From: Allobosea sp.
GTDB taxonomy: Bacteria; Pseudomonadota; Alphaproteobacteria; Rhizobiales; Beijerinckiaceae
Length of the DNA stretch: 64,000 bases
Reading direction: 5' to 3'
Assembly: GCA_024231975.1 (NCBI GenBank)
Contig: JAAEQB010000120.1
Location: forward strand, 310,001 to 374,000
The first letter of the stretch is position 1, and each line of letters starts with the position of its first letter. The translations under genes were made by a program, and so were the position numbers. This document shows, in pieces, positions 41,868 through 50,998 of this stretch. The notes beneath the pieces are model-generated. The model worked only from the letters and a program-made list of their open reading frames with translations, did no database searches and was not told the DNA's origin.

Positions 41868-42953
41868 TCAGCGCCGCGCCTTCGGCGGCGCCGTGGTCCC
41901 GCGCACCACCAGCTCCGGCGTCAGCACGGCGCGCTGCGGCGGCGCCGACGGGTCGGCGATCCGGTTGATCAGCATCTCCGCGGTCTTGCGGCCCATCTCG
42001 TCCTGGAAATTCTTGATGGTGGTCAGTCCAGGATACCACTGCGCCGCCTCCTGCACGTCGTCGCAGCCGATCAGCGAGAAATCGCTGCCGGCCTCGAGCC
42101 CGCGATGGCGCAGCCCGAGCATGGCGCCGAAGGCGGTGAGATCGTTGAAGCAGACCGCGGCGGTCGGCGGATTCGCCGCGTCGAGCACCTTCTGGACGCC
42201 CTTCAGCCCGTTCTCGCGCGTGCCATAGGCCGAGTAGACGATCGCCGGGTCGAGCGGCAGCCCGTGCTTGGCAAGAGTCTCGCAATAACCGCGATAGCGG
42301 TTGCGTCCGGTCGAGATCAGCGGGCTCTCACCGAGGAAGGCGATGCGGGTATGGCCGAGGCCGATCAGGTGCTCGACCGCCAGCACCGTGCCATGGCGGT
42401 CGTCCGAGCCGACGAAGTCGAGCCCGATGCCGGGGATCTCGCGCGAGAGCTGCACCAGCGGCACCTGCGCCGCCATCAGGTGCTGCAGCGTCTCGGCCGT
42501 GGTGCCGCCGGCCGGGCAGATGATCATGCCGTCGGGGCGATATTCCTTGAGCGTGGTGAGGACACGGTCCTGCCGCTGCAGGTTCTCGGCATAGGTGCCG
42601 AGCAGGATCGAGCGGCCATGCGCGGCAGCGGTTTCCTCGATCGCCGCGAGCAATTCGGCGAAATAGGGATTGGTGATGTCATGGAAGCCGACGCCGAGGA
42701 TATTGGTCCGGTCGGTCCGCAGCGAGGCCGCGCTGCGATTGTAGCTATAGCCCATCTCGCGGGCGATCTGCTGCACCCGCAGGCGTGTGCCGTCAGCGAC
42801 GAGCGGGCTTTCGCGCAGGGCGAGCGAGACTGTCGCGGTCGAGACTTCCAGCCGGTCGGCGATGATCTGCAAGGTAACGCGACCCCGGCCACCGGGTTTG
42901 ACGCCCGCTTTCCCCGCCCCAGAGGGGTCGCGCGAGTGTCCGTCATTCGCCAT
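41868..42953 (-). CDS. LacI-family transcriptional regulator
   Basis: Regulator of 361 residues. The helix-turn-helix is VTLQIIADRLEVSTATVSLA followed by LRESPLVADGTRLRVQQIAR, and the hinge helix is GYSYNRSAASLRT. The periplasmic-binding-like core follows (ILGVGFHDITNPYFAELLAA, FLGESPLISTGRNRYRGY, VCFNDLTAFGAM, LIGCDDVQEAAQWYPGLTTI). I start it at ATG 42953, with AGGAGA eight bases upstream. It is divergent from the dehydrogenase at 43058 with AAATCGTT between them. It likely controls parts of the island. Confidence 0.92.
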   Translation of the reverse strand: MANDGHSRDPSGAGKAGVKPGGRGRVTLQIIADRLEVSTATVSLALRESPLVADGTRLRVQQIAREMGYSYNRSAASLRTDRTNILGVGFHDITNPYFAELLAAIEETAAAHGRSILLGTYAENLQRQDRVLTTLKEYRPDGMIICPAGGTTAETLQHLMAAQVPLVQLSREIPGIGLDFVGSDDRHGTVLAVEHLIGLGHTRIAFLGESPLISTGRNRYRGYCETLAKHGLPLDPAIVYSAYGTRENGLKGVQKVLDAANPPTAAVCFNDLTAFGAMLGLRHRGLEAGSDFSLIGCDDVQEAAQWYPGLTTIKNFQDEMGRKTAEMLINRIADPSAPPQRAVLTPELVVRGTTAPPKARR

Positions 42954-43005
42954 CGATCGCTTCTCCTGAAGCCGGTAAGCCGATGCATTCAACCAGTTCT
43001 TGGCC

Positions 43006-43013
43006 AAATCGTT
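43006..43013. promoter_or_regulatory. AAATCGTT motif between lacI and the divergent dehydrogenase
   Basis: It matches the complement of AAACGATTT (28341) at eight of nine positions and resembles AAATCGATTT (26320). A site here would allow LacI autoregulation. Confidence 0.4.
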
Positions 43014-43057
43014 CCGCATTGCATTGTTCCATCTCATAGAATTCGGAGAAACTGAAG

Positions 43058-43960
43058 ATGAGCACGACTAAAGAATCGATCGGCTTCATCGGTGTCGGTT
43101 ACATGGGTCAGGGCATGGCGAGTTGCATTCTCGCCAAGGGCTTCCCCCTCACCGTCATGGGCCACCGCAACCGCAAGCCTGTCGAAGAACTCAAGGCAGA
43201 GGGCGCCAAGGAAGCCGCCACGCCGAAAGAACTCGCCCAGAATGCGAGCATCATCTTCCTCTGCGTGACCGGCTCTCCGCAGGTCGAACAGGTCGTCAAC
43301 GGACCGGACGGCATCGCCGCCGGCGCCAGGCCCGGTACGGTCATCGTCGACTGCTCGACCTCCGACCCGGTCTCGACGATCGCTCTGGCGGAACGGCTCG
43401 CTGCCATCGGCCTGCACCTCTGCGACGCTCCGCTCGGCGGAACACCCGCCCAGGCGAAGCTCGGTCAACTCTCCACGATGATTGGCGCGGACAGTGGCGT
43501 TTTCGAGCGCATTCGCCCGGTCTGCGAAGCCTGGGCCCAGAAGATCGTGCATCTCGGCCCGGTCGGCGACGGCCACAAGATGAAGCTGCTCAACAACTTT
43601 CTCTCCCTCGGCTACGGCGCCATCTACGCGGAGGCGCTGACGCTGGCGCAGAAGGTCGGCATCACCCCGCAGACCTTCGACAGCGTCATCACCGGCGGGC
43701 GCATGGAGTGCGGCTTCTACCGGACCTTCATGCAATACGTGCTGGAGCGCGATCCGGATGCGCACAAGTTCACGCTCTCCAACGCGCTGAAGGATGTCCG
43801 CTACCTGGAAAGCCTCGCCAACGCCGCCGGTGTTCCCAATCCGGTCGGCGGCGCCGTCAAGAATGTCTACGCGGCGGCCGTCGCCAGCGGCAAGGGCGAG
43901 GACTATGTGCCGATGCTCTCGGATTTCGTCGCTGCGCAGAGCAAGGTCTCGCTCGGCTGA
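43058..43960 (+). CDS. Beta-hydroxyacid dehydrogenase, tartronate-semialdehyde reductase (GarR)-like
   Basis: Second member of the 3-hydroxyisobutyrate dehydrogenase family, 300 residues: FIGVGYMGQGMASCI at the N-terminus, DAPLGGTPAQAKLGQLSTMI as substrate motif, the catalytic Lys in KMKLLNNFLSLGYGAIYAEA. It is only distantly similar to the dehydrogenase at 40970, so it is not a local duplicate. GarR/GlxR or a C4-C6 sugar-acid dehydrogenase are possible. It is divergent from lacI, which probably controls it. Confidence 0.86.
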   Translation: MSTTKESIGFIGVGYMGQGMASCILAKGFPLTVMGHRNRKPVEELKAEGAKEAATPKELAQNASIIFLCVTGSPQVEQVVNGPDGIAAGARPGTVIVDCSTSDPVSTIALAERLAAIGLHLCDAPLGGTPAQAKLGQLSTMIGADSGVFERIRPVCEAWAQKIVHLGPVGDGHKMKLLNNFLSLGYGAIYAEALTLAQKVGITPQTFDSVITGGRMECGFYRTFMQYVLERDPDAHKFTLSNALKDVRYLESLANAAGVPNPVGGAVKNVYAAAVASGKGEDYVPMLSDFVAAQSKVSLG

Positions 43961-44095
43961 GCCCGGCGCCTGTGCCATGGCGGGACGCGCCCGGGCCACA
44001 TCTGTGCCGAACGCGGTAGCCGGTAGCCAGTTGCGGTGCCAAACCGTCATCATGGCCTCCATCCACGGATGGAGGCTTCAAGAACCGTGCCTGGG

Positions 44096-45013
44096 TCAGT
44101 CGAGCCGGGCCGAGCCTTCGGGCACGTGCCGCACGCGCTCACGATAGAGCAGGTAGAGGCCCGACGCGATGACGATCGCCGCTCCGATGAAGGTGGAGCG
44201 GTCGGGGATCTGGCCGAAGACGAACCAGCCGAGCAGGATCATCCAGACGATCTGGGAATAGATGAACGGCGCCAGGATCGTCGCCGGCGCACGCTGATGC
44301 GCCAGGATCAGGAGCCAGTGACCGACCGCTCCGAAGAAGCCGGTGCCAGCCATCAGCAGCCAGCTCTGCCAGTCCGCTGGCCAGGACCAGTACAATGGCA
44401 CCAGCGGCAGCATGATCACCACCCCGCCGATGCCGGAATAGAACATCGTCGTCTGCGGCGAGTCGCTCGAGGCCAGCATCCGCGTCGACAAGGCATAGAA
44501 GGCGTAGCAGAAGCAGCCGCAGACGCTGAGCAGAGCCGCCGGATGCAGGCCGCCGAGCCCCGGCCGCGTCACCACGAGGACACCGAGGAAGCCGACGCCG
44601 ATCGCGATCAGCCGGCGCGGCCCGGCCCACTCGCCGAGCAAGGGCCCCGCCAGCAGCGCCACCAGCAGCGGCGCCGCGAACATGATCGAGACCGTCTCGG
44701 CCAGTTGCAGATATTGCAGGGCGACAAAGTTGAGCGCGGTCGAGCCGAGCAGTAACAAGGAGCGGAAGCCCTGCAGCCAGGGGCGCTTGGTCCGGGTGAT
44801 GCCCGGGTGGCTCCAGGGATTGAGCAGCAACGAGACCAAGGCGACGCTGATCACATAGCGCGCCAGCACGACCTGCATCGGGTGCATTGTGCTGCCGAGC
44901 CATTTCGCGCAGCTGTCGAGCAGGGAGAAGCAGATAATCGCCCCGCTCATCAGGGCGATGGCGGTCAGGCGTGTCCGGCGCGTATCCGGAAGCGGAGCGG
45001 GAGCGGCCGACAA
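44096..45013 (-). CDS. EamA/DMT-family permease
   Basis: Ten-helix drug/metabolite transporter, 305 residues, with two EamA halves (first IALMSGAIICFSLLDSCAKW, second LLSVCGCFCYAFYALSTRML). The first start available is TTG 45013. The substrate is unknown; relatives export amino acids or metabolites. Upstream (45056) is a CGATTTAA sequence reminiscent of the island motif, a weak link only. Confidence 0.85.
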   Translation of the reverse strand: MSAAPAPLPDTRRTRLTAIALMSGAIICFSLLDSCAKWLGSTMHPMQVVLARYVISVALVSLLLNPWSHPGITRTKRPWLQGFRSLLLLGSTALNFVALQYLQLAETVSIMFAAPLLVALLAGPLLGEWAGPRRLIAIGVGFLGVLVVTRPGLGGLHPAALLSVCGCFCYAFYALSTRMLASSDSPQTTMFYSGIGGVVIMLPLVPLYWSWPADWQSWLLMAGTGFFGAVGHWLLILAHQRAPATILAPFIYSQIVWMILLGWFVFGQIPDRSTFIGAAIVIASGLYLLYRERVRHVPEGSARLD

Positions 45014-45117
45014 GGTCTCGTCATGCTCTGGAGGAATGACGAGACATAGATGAACCGATTTAAGGCTTGAAACCAGCCCGCCAGCGCATGCGAGACATGC
45101 CGCTGACGCGCTCGGTC

Positions 45118-45591
45118 TCAGGCGGCGTCTTCGGCCTCGTCATCGACTTCGTCGACATCGGCACCGGCCTTGGACAAGCCCTTCGACGCTTTGCGCAGCA
45201 ATTTGCGCAATTGCTTGCGCTCCTTGGCGTCGAGCTTTTCGAGAAGCTCTTCCTCGACCTGGTTCCAGACCGCATCGAGGGCCGCCGCGGTCTTCTGGCC
45301 ATTCTCGGTCAGCGCCACCTGCACCAGCCGGCCGTCCCGGCCGCCGCCTTCGCGCGTGACCAGCCCCTGCAGCGAGAGCCGGCCGATCGTCTTGGACACG
45401 GTCGGCGGCTTGACCCGCAGCAGGGTCGCAAGCTCGCCCATCGTCATCGGGGCGCTTTGCAGGGATTTCAGAGCCTGTTCCTGGCCCGGGAAGAGCCCGA
45501 GCGCATTGAGGCGCTCGCCCATCCGTGCCCTATGGAGCCGCGCCGTCACCAACAGGGCACGGCCGACGCTTTTTTCGAGGGACTTGGTCAT
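45118..45591 (-). CDS. MarR-family transcriptional regulator
   Basis: A 157-residue regulator from ATG 45591 (AAGGG upstream). The winged helix is MTMGELATLLRVKPPTVSKT followed by IGRLSLQGLVTREGGGRDGR and LVQVALTENG. A long charged C-terminal tail (KERKQLRKLLRKASKGLSKA, then an acidic end DEVDDEAEDAA) is unusual for MarR. It lies downstream of the reductase/oxidase/amidohydrolase operon on the same strand and may regulate it. Confidence 0.88.
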   Translation of the reverse strand: MTKSLEKSVGRALLVTARLHRARMGERLNALGLFPGQEQALKSLQSAPMTMGELATLLRVKPPTVSKTIGRLSLQGLVTREGGGRDGRLVQVALTENGQKTAAALDAVWNQVEEELLEKLDAKERKQLRKLLRKASKGLSKAGADVDEVDDEAEDAA

Positions 45592-45672
45592 GAGCCGGCC
45601 CTTGGAAAAGGTTGCGGATACTTTTCGCCGGCTGTGCAATCGCCCGCCTTCATGACAGGCCGATGACAATTG

Positions 45673-46266
45673 TCAGACAGGCTTTTGAATCCGTGCGATT
45701 TCCTGCTCGACCCTGGCGAGAAAGGCCGTGCGGCTCTGTGGCGTCGAGCGGTTCATGTCGTAATGCGCCAGATAAGACACCCGCGCTGCCGGATGGCACA
45801 CCGCCCGCAGGCCGCGCTTGATCTGCCGGCGCGGCGGATCTCCCATCAGGAAGGTCCGCCAGCGCGAGCCGCCATAGCTCGTCACCGTCATCAGCCGGCG
45901 AATATTCCAGAGGTTCGGCCGAATCGAGCCGTCGACCAGCTTGAACGAGACGCCCGGCAGGAAGACGCGGTCGAAATAGCCCTTCATGATCGCGGGATAG
46001 CCGTAGTTCCAGACCGGGAAGCAGAGGAACAGCGCTTCAGCTCGCATCAGACGCTCAACGTAGCCGGCTACATGGTTCTGGTTGCTGGCGAGATCATGAT
46101 AGCCGACCCGTTCCTCGCGGCTGAGGACCGGATCGAAGCCTTCGGCATAGAGGTCGCAATCGTCGACCTCGTGCCCGGCCCGGCGCAAGCCGGAGACAAC
46201 AGTCTCATGCACCGCCGCCCCGAAACTCCCGGGATCGGGGTGGGCATAGAGGACGAGCGCGCGCAT
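45673..46266 (-). CDS. Flavodoxin-fold NAD(P)H:quinone reductase family protein
   Basis: A 197-residue protein of the NQO/MdaB family. It begins with LVLYAHPDPGSFGAAVHETV, then LCFPVWNYGYPAIMKGYFDR, the usual flavin-site region, followed by VTSYGGSRWRTF. It likely uses FMN or FAD to reduce quinones or quinone-like compounds by two electrons. It follows the FAD-oxidase gene by eight bases, and the three genes 49027 to 45673 form one unit. Confidence 0.88.
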   Translation of the reverse strand: MRALVLYAHPDPGSFGAAVHETVVSGLRRAGHEVDDCDLYAEGFDPVLSREERVGYHDLASNQNHVAGYVERLMRAEALFLCFPVWNYGYPAIMKGYFDRVFLPGVSFKLVDGSIRPNLWNIRRLMTVTSYGGSRWRTFLMGDPPRRQIKRGLRAVCHPAARVSYLAHYDMNRSTPQSRTAFLARVEQEIARIQKPV

Positions 46267-46274
46267 CGGCCGGC

Positions 46275-47702
46275 TCAGGCGCCCACGCCGGCTTCGCCGA
46301 GCGCCTTGAACAGGAAGGTCTTGCCCGAACGGTAGTCGTAGTTCGGGTCTTCCCAGGCGATCATCTTGCCGGGATTGAGCAGCCCCTGCGGATCGGCCTC
46401 GCGCTTGAAGGCGAGCTGGACCTCGTCGGTCTGCTTCATCCCGCCCTCTTCCAGCGTGTAGCGGTGCGGATTGAAGATCGGCGCGCCCATCTCCTCATGG
46501 ATCGCCATGATCTCCTCCAGCCGCTCCTCGCTGGTGAAGCGCACCAGCGGCAGACCGAAGCAGGTGATCTTGCCGTCGAAGCGGACGAATTCGAGATGGC
46601 AGGTGACCTCGTCGCCGAAGCGGGCATGGATCTTGTCGACGAGATCGACCTGGTTCGGGAAGGGATAGAGCACCTGCAGATAGGTGATCGAGGGATCGAC
46701 CCGCAGGGCCCGCAAGGTGGTGTGGTTCCAGCCGAGCTCGAAGGTCGGCGGCAGGCCCTTGGCCTCCTCCGCTGTCAGCTTGTCCGAGCGCATCAGCAGC
46801 TGCGAGCCGCCGAAGCGGCGGGCGAAGGCCAGCATCGACTCGACCGCGAAATCGGCGACCATGACCATCACGCAATGACTGTCGCGCGGCAGGAACTTCT
46901 TGTGGCGCAGGAAATAATCGTGCGGCGCGGGTGCAGCGACCACGGCGAGGTTCTTCAGCGCCAGTCCGTCCTGTTCGCCGAGCGCATTGGCGAATTCGGC
47001 CGCGGCGCGCAGCTCATTGAAGCCGAGGATGACGTCGACCCATGAATAGGCCGGGCCGAGCGGCATCTCGACCTGCGTGATGATGCCGTTGGTGCCATAG
47101 GCATGCGCGACCTTGTGCAGGTCCTCGCCCTGGAGTTCGAGGATGCGCGGCGTGCCCTCCATGGTCGCGACGCGCAGCGAGATGATGTTGCCCCAGTCGC
47201 GCAGGCCGCCCCATTTGATCGAGCCAACGCCGCCGGAGCCGCCGGCGATGAAGCCGCCGACCGAAGCGGTGTGATAGGTCGAGGGATGCAGCCGGATCTC
47301 CTGGCGCGAATGGGCCCGCGTCTCCTGGTCAATCTTGGCCAGCACCGCGCCGGGCTCGGCGACATAGCGCCCGGCCTCGATGCTGGTCACCTTGTTGAAG
47401 CCGGCAAGGTCGAGCACGATGCCGCCCGAGAGCGGCATGGCCTGGCCGTAATTGCCGGTGCCGGTGCCGCGCGGCGTCACGGGGATGCCGAGCGCATGCG
47501 CGGCCGAGAGTGTCTCGAGCACCTCTCCCTCGCTGGTCGGCGAGACGATGATGTCGGCGGTGACATGGTCGAGCTGGCGCTTCAGCTTCGGCGAGTACCA
47601 GAAGAAATCGCGGCTCTTCTGCTTGACCAGTGCCGGATTGTCCTCGGTGCGGATGCCGTTCAGGCGGCGCTTCAGGGCGTCGATGTCGTAGCGTGCGGTC
47701 AT
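46275..47702 (-). CDS. FAD-binding oxidoreductase (GlcD/D-lactate dehydrogenase-like)
   Basis: A 475-residue flavoprotein with an N-terminal PCMH-type FAD-binding domain (PRGTGTGNYGQAMPLSGGIV then LDLAGFNKVTS, and GGFIAGGSGGVGSIKWGG) and a C-terminal substrate domain ending NPHRYTLEEGGMKQTD and GLLNPGKMIAW. It probably oxidises a 2-hydroxyacid or similar alcohol. The start overlaps the amidohydrolase stop by four bases, indicating a shared pathway. Confidence 0.85.
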   Translation of the reverse strand: MTARYDIDALKRRLNGIRTEDNPALVKQKSRDFFWYSPKLKRQLDHVTADIIVSPTSEGEVLETLSAAHALGIPVTPRGTGTGNYGQAMPLSGGIVLDLAGFNKVTSIEAGRYVAEPGAVLAKIDQETRAHSRQEIRLHPSTYHTASVGGFIAGGSGGVGSIKWGGLRDWGNIISLRVATMEGTPRILELQGEDLHKVAHAYGTNGIITQVEMPLGPAYSWVDVILGFNELRAAAEFANALGEQDGLALKNLAVVAAPAPHDYFLRHKKFLPRDSHCVMVMVADFAVESMLAFARRFGGSQLLMRSDKLTAEEAKGLPPTFELGWNHTTLRALRVDPSITYLQVLYPFPNQVDLVDKIHARFGDEVTCHLEFVRFDGKITCFGLPLVRFTSEERLEEIMAIHEEMGAPIFNPHRYTLEEGGMKQTDEVQLAFKREADPQGLLNPGKMIAWEDPNYDYRSGKTFLFKALGEAGVGA

Positions 47703-49027
47703 GCGGGGCGGCTCATCAGATGGTCGAGTTCACGGTAATCGGGCAAGGTGCGGTCGATAACGCGGCCCTTGACCAGCACCGTCCGGTCGGCCTGCGGCCT
47801 GGCGAAGAATTCGGTCCAGTCCCGGGCGCGGGTCAGGATCAGGTCGGCAGGACCGCCCACCGCGATGCGGCCGGCGCTCGAAAGGCCCATGACATCGGCC
47901 GGCGTGGCCGCGACCGCCCTTGCCCAATCACCGCCGGAATGGTCGAGTTGGAGGATGCGAGTGCCCTCGCGCAGCGTCTCGACGAGATCGAGATCGCCAT
48001 AGGCGTAGAACGGGTCGCGGGTGTTGTCGGAGGCGATCATCACCGGCACGCCCGCGGCCTTCAGCTCATGCAGCGCCGTGACGCCACGCCAGCGCGGCGT
48101 GCGCCCGCGCTGGCGATCCTGCAGATACATGTTGCACATCGGCAGCGAGACCACGGCGATGCCGGCGTCGCGCACTTTCCCGACGATCCGCGCCTCGTCC
48201 TGCGGCTGCTGCAATGAGAGCGAGCAACAATGCCCGGCCAGGATTTTGCCCTGGAAGCGATGGCGTAGCGCCGCATCGGCGATGTGCTCAAGCGAGCGTG
48301 CCGCCGGGTCGTTGGTCTCGTCGACATGGAAATCGAGATCGAAGCCGTTTTCGATCGCGGCCCGGAACAGCCTGTCGAGCCCGGCGTCGAGCTCAGGCAC
48401 CATATAGGTGACGGCGCCGAGCAGCCTGTCGCCATGATCAGTCACGGCCTTGGTAATCGCCTGCATATGTGTGGGGTCGACGGCGGCATCGATGCCGAAC
48501 AGCGGCGAAGCCTGCAGCGCGATCCGCCCGGCCCATTCGGCCCTGAGCTCGGCATAGACCGGCCAGGAGATGCCGATCTGCTTGCCGAGCGAGTCGAGAT
48601 GGGTCCGGATCGCCGCGGTGCCGTGGGCGTAGGCACAGCGCAGGCCGAATTCCATGCGCGCCCGCACGTCCTCCGCGGACCAGTTCGCCTCGCGATCGGC
48701 CGCGACCGCGCTCAGCGCGCCCATGAAGCTGCCGTCCGGATTGGGCCGGCGCGGCCAGATATGGCCCTTGTCGAGATGGGTGTGGACGTCGACCAACCGC
48801 GGCAGCGCGATGCCGCCATCGAGATCGAGCGCAGGCACGGCATCGAGCGCAGGCGTGCCCGCCGGCAGGAGCGAGGCGATGGCGCCGTCCTCGACGGCAA
48901 TGTCGAGCAGCGCAAATCCATCGCGATCGCTCGCCAGGCTGCCGGCCTCGACCAGACAGGCAGGCGCCCTGGCATTGCGCAGCACATAGCTGCCGGAAGC
49001 CGGGATCGCTGCAAAGCCGGTGGTCAC
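47699..49027 (-). CDS. Amidohydrolase family protein, cytosine deaminase (CodA)-like
   Basis: Metal-dependent hydrolase of 442 residues with the cytosine deaminase layout: DVHTHLDKGHIWPRR for the first metal ligands, DFHVDETNDPA, GHCCSLSLQQPQDEARIV, SDNTRDPFYAYGDLDLVETL and a final IAVGGPADLILTRARDW. The start is the GTG at 49027 (TTGFAAIPASGSYVLRNARA), which has GGAGA upstream; longer readings are not family-like. Together with the oxidase and reductase genes it suggests breakdown of a cyclic amide or N-heterocycle, or a lactone; this is inference. Confidence 0.86.
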   Translation of the reverse strand: MTTGFAAIPASGSYVLRNARAPACLVEAGSLASDRDGFALLDIAVEDGAIASLLPAGTPALDAVPALDLDGGIALPRLVDVHTHLDKGHIWPRRPNPDGSFMGALSAVAADREANWSAEDVRARMEFGLRCAYAHGTAAIRTHLDSLGKQIGISWPVYAELRAEWAGRIALQASPLFGIDAAVDPTHMQAITKAVTDHGDRLLGAVTYMVPELDAGLDRLFRAAIENGFDLDFHVDETNDPAARSLEHIADAALRHRFQGKILAGHCCSLSLQQPQDEARIVGKVRDAGIAVVSLPMCNMYLQDRQRGRTPRWRGVTALHELKAAGVPVMIASDNTRDPFYAYGDLDLVETLREGTRILQLDHSGGDWARAVAATPADVMGLSSAGRIAVGGPADLILTRARDWTEFFARPQADRTVLVKGRVIDRTLPDYRELDHLMSRPA

Positions 49028-49250
49028 GTCGATCGTCTCCGGCTTGCACGCCGCCTTCTGAATCACCTGCGGACCATGCTGGCTCGCCGCCTCCCGATCA
49101 AGCGGCGCGAGCGGCATCCCCACCCGCCGGAGATTCAAGGCACGACGGCCCTTGTCCGTTCTGTCGCAATGCAGCAAGAGAGCGGCGCAGGGCATCAAAC
49201 CGGAAACAGGAATCCGTTTTTCGATCCGATGCCTCACCAAGGAGCTGGTC

Positions 49251-50105
49251 ATGACGGCACGCATCATCGACGGCAAGGCTGTGGCAGCGGAGCTGCGAGC
49301 TGAGATCAGCCGCGAGGTCGCGGCGCTCAAGGCCGCTGGCAACCCCGTGCCCGGCCTTCATGTCGTGCTCGTCGGCGAGGACCCTGCCAGCAAGGTCTAT
49401 GTCGCCTCCAAGGAGAAGCTTGCGGCCGAGATCGGCATGAACTCGGTCGCTCATCGCCTGCCCGCGGAGACGACCGAAGCGGCGCTGCTCGCCAAGATCG
49501 CCGAACTCAACGCCGATGACGGCGTCGACGGCATCCTCGTCCAGCTGCCGCTGCCCAAGCATATCGACACCGGCCGCATCATCGACGCCATCGACCCCGC
49601 CAAGGATGTGGACGGCCTCCACCCGATCAATGCCGGCCTGCTCGCCGGCGGCAAGAACGGGCTCGTGCCCTGCACGCCGCTCGGCTGCATGCTGCTGCTG
49701 AAGCAGGCGCTGCCCTCGCTGTCGGGGCTGGAGGCGGTCGTCATCGGCCGCTCCGAGTTGGTCGGCCGGCCGGTGGCGCAGTTGCTGCTGCAGGCTGACT
49801 GCACCGTCACCATCGCCCATTCGCGGACGCGCGACCTGCCGGCCGTGGTGAAGCGCGCCGACATCGTCGTCGCCGCGGTCGGCCGGCCGCGCATGGTCAA
49901 GGGCGACTGGATCAAGCCGGGCGCGACGGTGATCGATGTCGGCATCAACCGCATGCCCGACGGCAAGCTCGCCGGCGATGTCGATTATGCCGAGGCGGCG
50001 GAGATCGCCGGTGCGATCACGCCGGTGCCCGGCGGCGTCGGCCCGATGACGATCGCCTGCCTGCTGCGCAACACGCTGACGGCTTATCGCGCCCGGCGCG
50101 GATAG
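49251..50105 (+). CDS. folD: Bifunctional methylenetetrahydrofolate dehydrogenase/cyclohydrolase
   Basis: Folate one-carbon enzyme interconverting 5,10-methylene-, methenyl- and 10-formyl-THF. The catalytic lysine lies in YVASKEKLAAEIG, with VQLPLPKHID, KDVDGLHPINAG, the Rossmann site VIGRSELVGRPVAQLL and the C-terminal signature TPVPGGVGPMTIACLL. ATG 49251 has AAGGAG seven bases upstream. 284 residues is usual. No operon partner is evident. Confidence 0.96.
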   Translation: MTARIIDGKAVAAELRAEISREVAALKAAGNPVPGLHVVLVGEDPASKVYVASKEKLAAEIGMNSVAHRLPAETTEAALLAKIAELNADDGVDGILVQLPLPKHIDTGRIIDAIDPAKDVDGLHPINAGLLAGGKNGLVPCTPLGCMLLLKQALPSLSGLEAVVIGRSELVGRPVAQLLLQADCTVTIAHSRTRDLPAVVKRADIVVAAVGRPRMVKGDWIKPGATVIDVGINRMPDGKLAGDVDYAEAAEIAGAITPVPGGVGPMTIACLLRNTLTAYRARRG

Positions 50106-50125
50106 GTTGGAAGCCGCCGCCGGCG

Positions 50126-50141
50126 TTAACTATAGATTAAC
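50126..50141. promoter_or_regulatory. CtrA-type box TTAA-N7-TTAAC
   Basis: TTAA-CTATAGA-TTAAC matches the full CtrA consensus. It lies 66 bases before the methyltransferase ATG, where it could cover a promoter. CtrA is the cell-cycle response regulator of alphaproteobacteria. Confidence 0.55.
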
Positions 50142-50206
50142 CAAGAATTTGTGCGGCGCCGCGGGCGGGAGCATGGTCGGGCTCTCGAACGAAGCGGAGG
50201 CGCGCC

Positions 50207-50998
50207 ATGCACGCCACGACCATCGACATCGCCCGGCACAATGCCGACCTGTTCGACCGAAGCGAGATCGCCGAATGGTACGGCGGACAGAGCCTCTTTG
50301 CCTCCGAGGCGGTGATCCTCGAGCGCTTCCGCGACGCCTATGCCGGCAAGCGCCTGCTCGATCTCGGCGTCGGCTCCGGCCGCACCACGGGCGCGCTGCT
50401 GCCTGATGTCGCCGACTATGTCGGGATCGACAAGGCCGAGGCGATGCTCGCCGTCGCCCGGCGTCGCTTTCCAGGCGCGACCTTCCTCGACATGGACGTC
50501 CGCGCTATCAGCGAGTTCGGGCCGGGTCGCTTCGATTTCGTGCTCGGCGCCCTCGCCATCCTGAGCGCCTTCGATCATGCCGAACGCCTCGCCGTCATCG
50601 CCTCGGTGCACGAGGTGCTGACGCCCGGCGGCGTCTTCGCCTTCTCCTTCCACAATCGCGCCTGGAGCCGCGCCGGCGGCATGCCGCTGCATGCGCGCTC
50701 CTGGCACCCGCGCGAGATCATGAACTCGGTGCATCCGCAGAGCTGGATCAACTATCTGCGCCTGCGGCCCTTCGCTCACGAAGAGGCCGACTACGCCATC
50801 CATGTCGACCCCGCCCATCGCTGGAGCGGGCTGTTCTATTTCATCGATCTGGCGACGCAGGAGCGCCAGCTCGAGGCGGCCGGCTTCGAAATCCTGGCAC
50901 GCTTCGGCGAAGACGGCCGCCCACTCGCGGCGGGTGACGACACCAGCCGCGACGGTCTCCTGAACCTGGTCTGCAAAAAGGCCGGCGCGCCACACTGA
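50207..50998 (+). CDS. SAM-dependent class I methyltransferase
   Basis: A 263-residue methyltransferase. Motif I is RLLDLGVGSGRTTGALL, followed by VGIDKAEAMLAVARRRF, the motif IV region FDFVLGALAILSAFDHAER and VLTPGGVFAFSFHN. The N-terminus has EIAEWYGGQ. The substrate is unknown. It is preceded by a CtrA-type box, and its last codons overlap the terminator of the convergent lpd gene. Confidence 0.87.
   Translation: MHATTIDIARHNADLFDRSEIAEWYGGQSLFASEAVILERFRDAYAGKRLLDLGVGSGRTTGALLPDVADYVGIDKAEAMLAVARRRFPGATFLDMDVRAISEFGPGRFDFVLGALAILSAFDHAERLAVIASVHEVLTPGGVFAFSFHNRAWSRAGGMPLHARSWHPREIMNSVHPQSWINYLRLRPFAHEEADYAIHVDPAHRWSGLFYFIDLATQERQLEAAGFEILARFGEDGRPLAAGDDTSRDGLLNLVCKKAGAPH

Noticed and set aside
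45056..45063. CGATTTAA upstream of the EamA gene as a fifth island operator
   Set aside because: Only eight bases match and it is outside the island; too weak to count.
49030..49342. N-terminal extension of the CodA-like amidohydrolase
   Set aside because: The extra residues do not resemble the family and extend past the folD start on the opposite strand; GTG 49027 has GGAGA.
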